Below, piece by piece: positions 35,808-43,897 of a stretch of 43,897 nucleotides of DNA. A model generated the notes under the pieces. That model searched no databases, was not told where the DNA came from, and saw nothing but the letters and a program-made list of their open reading frames with translations. Numbering within the stretch: position 1 is the stretch's first letter; every line of letters begins with the position of its first letter. Source of the stretch: Pholiota molesta (taxonomy: Eukaryota; Basidiomycota; Agaricomycetes; Agaricales; Strophariaceae); NCBI GenBank assembly GCA_014925825.1, contig JACGCK010000313.1, forward strand, positions 1-43,897. Reading direction: 5' to 3'. A program made the translations under genes and the position numbers.

Positions 35808-36269
35808 ATGTCCTACGCTGACACCTTCGCTGGACCAATCATAGAAGTGAACGGGTTCGTTTTCTGTAAAAACCACGGCGATGAGTGGTGCCACAGATGC
35901 TGCTACGACCATCGCATGACCAACAATTATCAAATCGAAGACGCCTTGCCTGAGGATATCAACGACAGCATGGTGTTTGACATCGAGGTATGCCCCCGCC
36001 TTTAGTATATCATCAACAAGAATGTATGGAACTTACTTTGCTTCCTGCTTGCATCTCAGAATCGCCACACATTCAATGCTTACGCGTGTGGTGCGGTCCC
36101 CGCCAGGTCGGGTAAATCCGACACATACCAGTGCAGGGTGCACGACAAAATCGATTGCAAGACCTGCTTCGATTGGGTTGGGCTTGTCAAGAAGCAAGCC
36201 AAAGAGGCGGCAGACCAGGAAAAATGGTTGAACAAGAGGAAAAAATATCTCGACAGCCGGGATAATTGA
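35808..36269 (+). CDS. Small double CxxHx4CxxC protein, copy B
   Basis: Paralogue of the gene at 34333-34768. Exons 35808-35987 and 36060-36269 flank a 72-nt intron at the same position and phase and encode 129 residues. Both CxxHx4CxxC modules are conserved (FCKNHGDEWCHRC and QCRVHDKIDCKTC). The sequence between them and the intron have diverged clearly, so this is an older tandem duplication, not a product of the recent array. Also conserved are the motif YACGAV after the intron and the basic tail. Function unknown. Confidence 0.8.
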
Positions 36270-36287
36270 AGATCGGCGTTCGAGATC

Positions 36288-36689
36288 ACTGTACCATTTC
36301 GACCAAGTGTTCACACCATGTGACATATGACACGTAGTGTTCACTGGGCAAGGTGTTCACAGCTGGTAGTGACATATGACAGGTACTAATAAGTGTTCAT
36401 TTGGAATTTTTTTTGAAAAAAAAAATTAAAAAAAATTGGCCCTAGCCCTACAGACAATAGACTCTGAGCCAAATCAAAGCCAATTTCTTCAGAATAATTT
36501 AAATGTAGAGTGAAATTTGTACAAACTGTGCTAAAATGACTCAATTTGTGTGATTCGGCGGAAAATCTATTTTTAGTGACCAAAATCGGTGCTGTTCACA
36601 CCCGAAAATGACCTATGACATTTGGACCAAGTGTTCAGTTCACAAGCCAAAATGACATGTGACTGAACACTTGGTCGAAATGGTACAGT
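36288..36689. mobile_element. Non-autonomous MITE with 26-bp terminal inverted repeats
   Basis: The left end actgtaccatttcgacc... and the right end ...ggtcgaaatggtacagt are perfect inverted repeats over 26 bases. The interior is about 400 bases in total, AT-rich, with an A/T-run block near 36410-36435 and no coding capacity. Motifs gtgttcac and gacatatgac / gacctatgac recur near both ends as subterminal repeats. If the ends are read as starting after ta, the element is flanked by TA on both sides, as for Tc1/mariner-type MITEs, but I cannot prove the target-site duplication from one copy. It lies just 18 bases after the stop of copy B and about 480 bases beyond the 3' end of the DUF6534 gene. 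Confidence 0.8.
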
Positions 36690-37166
36690 ACAAGCGGTGC
36701 AAAGGCACTTTCACGACTTCCGAAAAAACGCGACAAAACATCAAATACATTATAAGACGGAGCGATATCCTCATGATGACTCACACATAAGCTCGGAAGT
36801 TTGTAGCGATCGATTCCAAAGAGAAAAAATTGTTGAATATGACTGGTGTACGCGATGCATGGAACATGAGATAATTCAAGTCGGGCTATACAGTGTACAC
36901 AGATGAAAACAACTTTGATGAGTGAGCTATCCAATAGAATACAGAGATGTGGTATCGATACACGATGCTGTAGAGATGATAGAAAGACAGGATAGGGCAA
37001 AATATATCTACCCATAAAGAGTGGGCCACCCGGCCATCGACTGGACAAATGAGGTGTCTGGGTATAAGTAGAAATGTGAAGTAGGCGCGAAAGATCGAAA
37101 TAGTAGTATGCGGCGTTCCATGATTTACAACGAAGTGCGAAGAGAGCAGTAGGAGGGGATGATCGT

Positions 37167-39053
37167 TTAATAAGCATAGGCGACATCTTGAATATGAGTA
37201 AGCTTTACTGTACTCGCAGGAGGAGAGGTCTATCAAGGGAAAAAAACAGATATTAGAATATATGCGACGGATTGGGTCAGGAAGTATCGAACGCACAGGC
37301 GCCTCTGTACATTCCAAAGAAATCGTATCTGCTCTGGGACTCCTGAAGCTCGAAGTCGTACGAAGAGCAATAGGCTGTTTCCACGATGCGTTTGCGGTGT
37401 ACTGTCCAAGAGACGAATCTTCAGGCATTTTGCGTTCCCGAGAGTTCAGCATGGCGATGAAAGACCCAACGTAAACTTTTGAGAAGTAAATAGAAGACCT
37501 AGGCGCTAGAAGGAGTATGGAATCTCACGTTTCGTTAAAAGGAATTCAAGAGCGATGAATACGAATGTATTTGGTAGAAGGATATACTAGAGAAAAAGGT
37601 CCTAGTCAGTAATGAGCCTCGCCGAAACATGAGCCATCCATTACCGAGAACATTGCGCCGAGAGAAAATGCGCTACAAAATAATCAGGATCAAATAAAGC
37701 ATTATAAGATATTCCCGTACCTTGTGAGCAGACCCGAACTCAGTGTATACTGAATGATCGTAGAGATCCTTGAGTTTAACCTGGTAAACGCGGTCTTATC
37801 GAATCATTTCAAGTCTGAATGCACGGAAACATACCTGGTAATGCTTCCTTTGCTCTTACTGAGATAGTAAAACATACTAGCTGCTATAATGAAGTCGATT
37901 GTTGTCGAGGTACCAAGAGCAGCATTGATAGCCCACTGTAGATGGCATTAATACATAAAAGACCAGGAAAAGATGATCGTACTCACAGAGATCTTCTCTA
38001 ACTCCAAGAACGTATGGGCAGTGTATCTGTGAGAGAAGTCAATATTGATTGCATGCGACGCGACACTTGGAGGGATGAAGTGACGAACATCATATACGCA
38101 AAAATGACGCCGACAACTGCAATGTGTCACGTTAAAGAAACCTGTTGAGCCGAAAACGACTGGCTTATATCATACCGAAACCGCCAACAACGACGAAAGC
38201 CTGGACCTACGATGAGACAATGTTCGACAGCTGATTCCATATTTCACATACCACAATATATCCCAAAAATCCTTGGTGATATCCGCCCACTGGAAATCAT
38301 GTCAGTAACGAAAACTGGATCTCGCGTCTAAATGCGATTCAGGAGAAAGAGCTCACGTAACCATACACGCGAGGTGTACAAACTGAAGGGAATAAATTGG
38401 ATCAGTGCGATTACATATTGCATGCTCGTGTTCATACCTATGCACAAGAAGGATAACAACAACCTAAGGTTCATATAATTTAGAAAGATGGGTCTAGTCC
38501 AAGGGATGGAATCGAAACTTACGTTGACGCTAACTTGTAGCTGTGATCCTGTACAGTTAGTTCGTAATTCGCAAAGCGGTCAAGAGAACGACGCACTTTG
38601 AGTGACCTATATGACCTCATTATTAGCATAATACGGAGAAGAAACCGATATAAAGTCACCATTCAATTTGCGACAGCGTGTGTACGTTTCCAAATCCAGT
38701 TACCGCATATGCGTACACGGTATGCACCACCAACGCCAAATGAAACGCGTCCAAAGTCCAAAGAAGCGCGACCTAAGAAACTTGAATGAGCTCAGAAAGA
38801 TCAAATAGAACTAGAGCTGCTAACGGAACACTTGTGCAAACGCGAATCATTGTAGTATGAGTGGTAGTACCAATAGGCCTGGAGCGTCGTGATACCAAAC
38901 AGCCTGCGCAGAGACGAATCAGCATCAGCGCTGAGAAAGTGGAAAGATAGCATATGTGACTCACAAAGAGGCGCCTACTACCCCAAGAAAGATCGCGCCC
39001 ACCGTATTGTCAATCGTCGAATTGGCGAGGCTCAGCAGTGCGACAGGAGCCAT
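37167..39053 (-). CDS. DUF6534-family seven-helix membrane protein
   Basis: Agaricomycete-expanded family of integral membrane proteins of unknown function. I infer 17 exons: 38965-39053, 38825-38903, 38660-38772, 38597-38606, 38523-38540, 38438-38463, 38357-38382, 38252-38289, 38176-38206, 38098-38116, 37987-38026, 37835-37935, 37721-37780, 37645-37672, 37529-37586, 37297-37475 and 37167-37229. They sum to 978 nt with one open frame (325 residues). Family hallmarks in order: GITTLQAYWYYHSYYND, LLWTLDAFHLALVVHTVY, EWSLKLQVSVN, HSLYTSRVWLLGGYHQGF, DFIIAASMFYYLSKSKGS, RLNSRISTIIQYTLSSGLLT, FIALEFLLTKLYVGSFIAML. One exon is only 10 nt. The tail after the last helix is Ser/Thr-rich. Neighbours give no functional clue. 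Confidence 0.87.
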
Positions 39054-40992
39054 GATAGGACAATTCGAAGTGGGCGGTCGTGCACAGCAGTGCTAAACAA
39101 TGAAAACGCGTGCACAGAAAGAAGTTCGAAAGGTGTGAAGAGCAGGAATGAAGTACGAGCCCAATGTCGTCGCCGTCTCCAGAAATAAGAGGGAGAGAAA
39201 AAACACAATCCAGCTCGATTACAATGGGGTATGTATATTTGGACGACCCGGCGTTGATGGCGATGGAGCGAGCGGGAATGCGCAAGGCCGGGTGCCTCGC
39301 CGGATTTGCAGGAGTATAAAAGGAAAACACATTGAGGTGCGTTGCACTGCTACGGAATCACCGCCGGCTTCGTGTGCTAGATCAGTCCAGAGAAGTAATA
39401 TTAGAATGGAACATAGGCGCACGCGCGCACTCGAATGACAATTGAGATTAAGTGTTGTTGGCTCGGGAACTTTTGTCAAACCCAGTATAATCAGAAGAAA
39501 TCTTTGCGTGATTCGCTTACTGCGCCATGTTTTCCTAGTACTCGTTCGTCGGGCTTGGGTATTGCCCGCCCCAAGGATTAAATGTTCGCAATATAACTTG
39601 TGGCACCGCCATCGACTATCGGAGGCCACGAGGCTTCTCGTTCGAACACAGGACATCGTACGTAGCCAATAGCTTCAGGAGAGATTTTTAGTCTAAGCTT
39701 ATTTGGATAACGGGAGTATAACATACGCACGTCGCATTCGGACATCTGTAGAGATTAAATGTTGCATACGGTAGAAGTGATAGCAGTACTCCATACCACG
39801 ATGTCGATCTTGGTGGCTGATCCTATCCAGGTGTTGGGATAGATACCGGTTTACATAGTTTAGCGTCTTAGGTTCGGAACCGGCATACCCAATGGCATGT
39901 AGGCCCTCGTGATACCTTTCAAATTTGATTAAGTGCCATACTAATAGTCCTGAACGCTGCTCGCCATACGTACTTACCTTTGATTTACGTCCCACCTTCA
40001 ACTAGCAGAATCAGGCAGAATCCCAATATCGCGAGAGCAGAAAAGTATTCGCACTAGTATGAGAAAATAATCAGTAGATATGGGGCTACATTATCAGAAG
40101 ACAATAGCGCCGGGGTAAATTCTGGCATTCAGCGCGTAAAGTACGCTCCAGCAATCTGATGAGCAAGAACACGAGGCGCAAGTTCCAAGGTGCACCATGC
40201 CAACGCCTTCCACATTAAACAGAACCAAGCACCACGCACCGCACAAAACATTCGTGCATGACATCACTGAGGCTGCATTGAGGTCGCGATTCCGGTAAAG
40301 ATTCGAGACCGTCAGGGAGCATTGATATCCAGGATAGTTTGCGGATGAGAGGCGAAATTGGAGGGCAGTGTGCTTTGAAATATGTTATAGATTCTTGCGG
40401 GTGAGTTTCCGATTCAAGCCTGGTGTGAATAGTCCGTGAATTTGAATAGGAACTCGGCGTGATAAGAGAACTATCACATTATCCGGGCAATGTCGGTCTC
40501 GACGAGAGCGGAATGGAACAGAATATTGCACAGTCGTGATTCAAACCCAGGCTCGCGGCTGTCATTTTTCGAGCCAGAGTTTCTTATTCAAATATGTTGG
40601 CAACGTTGAACCATATAGCCTCTTGCGGTCCAGCGCGTCTGCATTCTCCTAACGCCACAAATCAATCATCATAGGGCTCGTTCTACGACGGTTCCATCGC
40701 GACCATGGTGACGCGCGTCAGGCGTCTCACTTTGCGACATTTCTTGATATTGCCAATGGACCCCTACGCCCTCTAGAAGGCGGCTTCACTTCCAATGTCT
40801 TGTCGGATTCGTGTAGATACGGGAAGAATTATTAGAACATCTCCGCCTTGGTATAGAAGAGAATAACAGGGATGGAATCTAAACCAACATATATATCTGC
40901 TTTTGTGAGTACGAATACAAATGGGAATACACTATAGTCACTCACCTACACTATGCCCCGACGCCTGCTTTGGCACCATATCCCTCCCGCTT
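39054..40992. other. 1.9 kb intergenic region, no gene supported
   Basis: No frame with homology or plausible splicing was found on either strand. Open frames at 39219-39656 and 39699-40001 (minus) are not protein-like. Nothing resembling a complete tRNA was seen; a ggtttgaatc string near 40545 (minus) lacks the rest of a tRNA. The left part must contain the promoter of the DUF6534 gene and the right part the 3' region of QCR6. Confidence 0.5.
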
Positions 40993-41656
40993 CTAACGCA
41001 GTTTGGAGAACAGTTTTGGTCCGGCGCATTCCTGCATTATCCAATTAGCAAGAATACATCAGACTGAGGACAACGCGATACGAACATCTACACAGTGCAT
41101 CATGCTAGTAAATTGAATCCAAAGTCAAGAGCAGGTCGTATGCAGTAGAATTGGAAAAAACTCACTGGACTGGACACGCAGCAGGGGTGGAGAGAAACGG
41201 CGTTAAGTTTGACATGACACAAGCGGAATTTCAAGAATGAAGATACGCACATCTATGGAAAATATGGAGTCAGTGTGAATTTAGCTCGAAACAGGGAAAG
41301 ACGCACAATTCCTCGACGCAATCCTCGCCCTTGAAACCTTGGCCGCTCTCGACCTTTTCCTGGCAATGCTCAAAGTGTTTTGTCAGCGCAGCGCATTTGG
41401 CAGACTGCTTGCATTCTTCGCGGAGAACTGGTTGGATCTGCAACATTCAAGCACGACGCGTAATGAGTTCCGGCACGCCGCCAGATTCACAGCGAAACAT
41501 TGAGCCACGTACATCCTCAGGCTCCTCCTCTTCTTCCTCCTTCTCGGCCTCTTGCTCGACGACGGTAGCTCCGGCGTCTGCGGGAGACTGCTCCTCGGCG
41601 TCGGCGTAGGTGGTGGAGATGAAAGATGAGAAGAACGACGCGATGCTTGAACTCAT
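40993..41656 (-). CDS. QCR6: Cytochrome b-c1 complex subunit 6 (hinge protein)
   Basis: Acidic hinge subunit of mitochondrial complex III, which helps cytochrome c interact with cytochrome c1. Exons 41513-41656, 41307-41437, a tiny exon 41247-41252, 41086-41104 and 40993-41031 give 112 residues. A Ser/Thr-rich start is followed by an acidic stretch (EKEEEEEEPED, residues 38-48), then the paired-cysteine helical part: EECKQSAKCAALTKHFEHCQ, GEDCVEEL, MMHCVDECAGPKLFSKLR. The C-terminus and the Cys spacing are typical. The 6-nt exon is inferred because relatives have two residues between EEL and MMHC; direct joining of exon 2 to 41104 also keeps frame and gives EEFMMHC. An ATG at 41656 begins MSSSIASFF; the longer upstream frame is rejected for lack of family support. 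Diverges from the gene at 41913. Confidence 0.9.
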
Positions 41657-41912
41657 TTTTGTGGATGGCGGGACACGAAACGGCGACGAGTGGTTCAGAA
41701 ACACACGGATACTTTCGGAGGCACGGGATGACCGTGGGAGGATTCTGCTGATGCGCTCCCGCAAATCATTCAGCTCTTGTCAAGTCTTAGCTCCAGCACA
41801 GGCGGTTCGTTTGTCTTCTTTTGCTTGCCTTCCTGATTATTGGTCAAGCACAGATATGGCAGAGTGCACTCGGCGGGCTAAGGCTGGGAGTAGCTGGAGG
41901 GAACACGAGTTG

Positions 41913-42635
41913 ATGGCATACCACATATCAACCGTTGAGCAAGATCAACAGACTTTCTTCGACGGGCCCCTCCCCAATTATACTGGCCCACTTGGTTTCG
42001 CCCAGTATGAAGATGTTACGGATGACCTCGATGAAGCCTCTGTGAGATTGATCAATCTTCTGAAGGCAGCTGCGCGACCCATGGAGGGCGAAGAGTCCGC
42101 CGTGGATGATTTCGCTGCACTACTTCTGCGGGCAATGGGCTACGAACGTCGGGACACATTCGTACCCACACGCAAGACGCTCCGACTCGACATGTCCGGG
42201 GAGGAGGTTTGCAGTCAAGCTGATATCTGCCTCATGGACGTCAAGTCTTCCAACATATTACTCGTCGTTCAAGAGGACAAATCACACATCAGTCTGTTCG
42301 CAGATCCTCAGGCACAGCTGGTGGCAAATGCGATAGCTGCGTTCCAGATGAACAACACCAACAGAGTCAATAACCTCTTCTTACCGGCTTTGGAGGGTGA
42401 GATCATTCCCGGCATCACTTTGACTGGAACATTTCCTCGCTTTTACAAGATCCACGTTACGTCCGCGTTGGATCGTTGCGTACGAGGAGGACTGTATCCT
42501 GCCATAAAGACCACTGTATACCGACATACCCCTCGTATTCAGGAACGTTATGGCGATGCTATGAAACCGCTTGCCAATCGAGTCCTCATGTTGGGGTTCT
42601 ATGAAGCTTTCAAGAACTTTGTTTATCGGAAATGA
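41913..42635 (+). CDS. PD-(D/E)XK-like fungal orphan protein
   Basis: Intronless gene of 240 residues. I recall similar predicted proteins of unknown function in many Agaricomycetes. The N-terminal signature is QDQQTFFDGPLPNYTGP, followed by a helical part with ESAVDDFAALLLRAMGY (residues 61-77). Then comes the strand-rich core ADICLMD (D104) and LLVVQEDK (E121, K123), which fits the D...ExK arrangement of PD-(D/E)XK nucleases. Nuclease fold and activity are inference. The frame is open upstream to 41610 and includes a conserved ATG at 41856 (MAECTR), so a start 19 codons earlier is possible; a start nearer 41610 would overlap QCR6. Its first 36 codons and leader are duplicated as fragments in all four array units. 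The gene is head to head with QCR6, 256 bases between starts. Confidence 0.75.
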   Translation: MAYHISTVEQDQQTFFDGPLPNYTGPLGFAQYEDVTDDLDEASVRLINLLKAAARPMEGEESAVDDFAALLLRAMGYERRDTFVPTRKTLRLDMSGEEVCSQADICLMDVKSSNILLVVQEDKSHISLFADPQAQLVANAIAAFQMNNTNRVNNLFLPALEGEIIPGITLTGTFPRFYKIHVTSALDRCVRGGLYPAIKTTVYRHTPRIQERYGDAMKPLANRVLMLGFYEAFKNFVYRK

Positions 42636-42685
42636 GATTGTATGTTTTGTCTTTGCTTTGTATTCTGTCGGTAGTATCTTTGTCT

Positions 42686-43264
42686 TTGGCAGCCTATTGT
42701 GGCACTCGGCTTCGAGGGCTGGAACTGTAGCTCTTGTTTAGACTGCAGAGGGCCCTTCTGCTCCACCCGCTCGTACTTCGCATGGGACGTCGTCTTCAAG
42801 CCGGACTTGCCACCTGACGACGTCACCGAAATATTCCGGATCACAGGCGCGCACACAGGGCTCGATTTCGCCCAGCTGGGATTCTTCATGTCACCCCGAA
42901 TGGCGAAGTGCTGACGCCCGTCGCGCAGCCGCTGAATACGGTAGCGGGGACGTATGTGGTGACGTTCTTCCACAAGGCGCTGATTGCGAATGCGGACGGG
43001 ACGTTCAGCACGGGTTTTAGCGTGCTGTGGGATGGGGAGGTGGTCTTTTCTGTGCCGAGCCCCGTCGCGGACAGTAATTGGAGGTACTATCAGGCTCAAG
43101 TTACAGCGGTGGGAAGCGATGTTATTGGATTCCAGGATGATCGTCAAAGCGCCGGCGGAGGGTCCGATTTGGACGATGTCTTCCTCTTTCTTGGTCCGAA
43201 ATGCGGCAACAACTATCGCCATCTCCAAGTACCAATTATATTTAACCAGAATAATAAGATTTGA
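42686..43264 (+). pseudogene. Fragment of a secreted-type beta-sandwich domain protein
   Basis: Two frames belong together. 42690-42890 reads GFEGWNCSS ... GLDFAQLGFFM; 42890-43264 reads VTPNGEVLTPVAQPLNTVAG ... TGFSVLWDGEVVFSVPSP ... WRYYQAQVTAVGSD ... DLDDVFLFLG. The order of NGxFExGxxxxW-like start, quasi-repeat TVAGTYVVTFFHK, WDG and a terminal DDV is typical of fungal DUF642/CBM-like jelly-roll modules. The frames meet at about 42888, where one base appears missing. No signal peptide is present; the N-terminus is lost and similarity begins only about 55 bases after the stop of the preceding gene. Probably a truncated, frameshifted remnant. An upstream intron ending tttggcag at 42690 is possible but leads nowhere. 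Confidence 0.6.
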
Positions 43265-43444
43265 GTAGCGTCTAGAAAATTAATCAGTCAACAACATAAA
43301 CTTTCGTCAAATTGAATTCAACTTCGACGTTGAATTCAAGTTGTATAATCCAAGGTCATCGCATAAAGGATTTAAGTAGCCTACTCTCTCCTATCCATTT
43401 TTTATTACCGCCTACTTCTCTCTATTTAATTTCTGTGTATTTCT

Positions 43445-43897
43445 CTAGCGCGCGATCAAGCTTTCCCCACATTCCATCCTGCCACGTTGAACTTCCTCCC
43501 ACTCCTTCGCCGGCATAGCAATTCTACAAAATGCAAGCCAAGCACCCACGATCAGATCTGCATATATCGGGTTCTCCCCGCCTAAGAAGGGACTCTCTAC
43601 ATCGCGGTAAAACGTAGCCAGCCCGGCGAGCTTCTCCTTGAACCCTGCGAGTTGTTGCGTTCTCTGGTCATCGCTGAGCTGGAAATCTTCCATTTCCCTA
43701 CCTGCGATCGGAACACCAAGGACGCCTTGGTGAGCTCTGCGGTCTCCGGATTTAGTGGAATACCGTGGATACACAGGATGGCAAATGGAGCAAAAATGGC
43801 ATCGATTTGTGCATTCCACGCGCGTTGAAGGGCGATAGTGGAAGGTGGAAACAAGGAGGGCGTGTGGGTCGCCTCGGGGTATGTCCTATCGAGATAT
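43445..43897 (-). CDS. Glutathione S-transferase, C-terminal part (runs off right edge)
   Basis: Partial gene on the minus strand, stop at 43445-43447, 5' end beyond the window. It starts at the thioredoxin-domain end (YLDRTYPEATHTPSLFPPS), then ALQRAWNAQIDAIFAPF, then the C-terminal helical domain REMEDFQLSDDQRTQQLAGF ... ATFYRDVESPFLGGENPIYA DLIVGAWLAFCR. The YADLIVGAW segment and overall layout fit fungal GSTs of the etherase-like/Ure2p-like group, which conjugate or cleave with glutathione in the cytosol. The reading frame shifts by one base near 43715-43725 between FRSQ and GREMEDF; no intron explains it, so it is either a pseudogene lesion or a consensus error. Spacing to the neighbouring fragment is 180 bases, tail to tail. 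Confidence 0.78.

Noticed and set aside
36635..37186. 183-codon minus-strand ORF overlapping the MITE end
   Set aside because: It overlaps the transposon terminus and the 3' end of the DUF6534 gene, and is not protein-like.
40530..40620. tRNA gene suggested by a B-box-like ggtttgaatc on the minus strand
   Set aside because: No A box, acceptor stem or anticodon arm can be folded around it.
41610..41912. Upstream extension of the PD-(D/E)XK-like ORF to 41610
   Set aside because: It overlaps the start of QCR6 on the other strand and its first part shows no similarity to the array fragments; a start at 41913 or 41856 is more likely.

Overview
The window looks like genomic DNA of a basidiomycete fungus, probably an Agaricomycete. 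Genes are broken by many 45-75 nt GT-AG introns. A DUF6534-type membrane protein with 17 inferred exons, an intronless PD-(D/E)XK-like orphan of a kind I recall from mushroom-forming fungi, a complex III hinge subunit and a glutathione S-transferase all fit that placement. No species can be named.

About 31.5 kb on the left is a tandem array of a unit of about 8.4 kb. The same anchor sequence begins at 1, 8382, 16801 and 25153, so the periods are 8381, 8419 and 8352. Taken from the real break points, the units are 1-6199 (left end outside the window), 6200-14621, 14622-22981 and 22982-31484. Each full unit holds, in order: a minus-strand, intron-dense gene remnant containing a repeated exon of about 37 nt; an AT-rich spacer with no convincing gene; a TATA box and pyrimidine tract; a GC-rich stretch of about 2.4 kb full of good introns but with no long reading frame; a minus-strand 5' fragment of the PD-(D/E)XK-like gene; and the first six exons of an importin-13/Kap122-type karyopherin. 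Only in the last unit does the karyopherin continue into its 3' exons and make a whole gene (29888-34104). The other three are truncated and share an in-frame loss of 20 codons. The first (4662-6234) is still open; the two middle ones carry many single-base indels that look like unpolished long-read errors.

The unique right flank holds two tandem paralogues encoding small double CxxHx4CxxC proteins (34333-34768, 35808-36269), a MITE with 26-bp terminal inverted repeats (36288-36689), the DUF6534 gene on the minus strand (37167-39053), a 1.9 kb stretch with no gene I can support, QCR6 on the minus strand (40993-41656), a complete PD-(D/E)XK-like gene diverging from it (41913-42635), a frameshifted secreted-type beta-sandwich fragment (42686-43264), and the C-terminal part of a GST that runs off the right edge.

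The genes do not form a pathway. The karyopherin and QCR6 are housekeeping genes. The main interest is the array: a segmental tandem duplication that repeatedly copied the 5' part and upstream region of an essential-type transport receptor together with a spliced, apparently non-coding locus.
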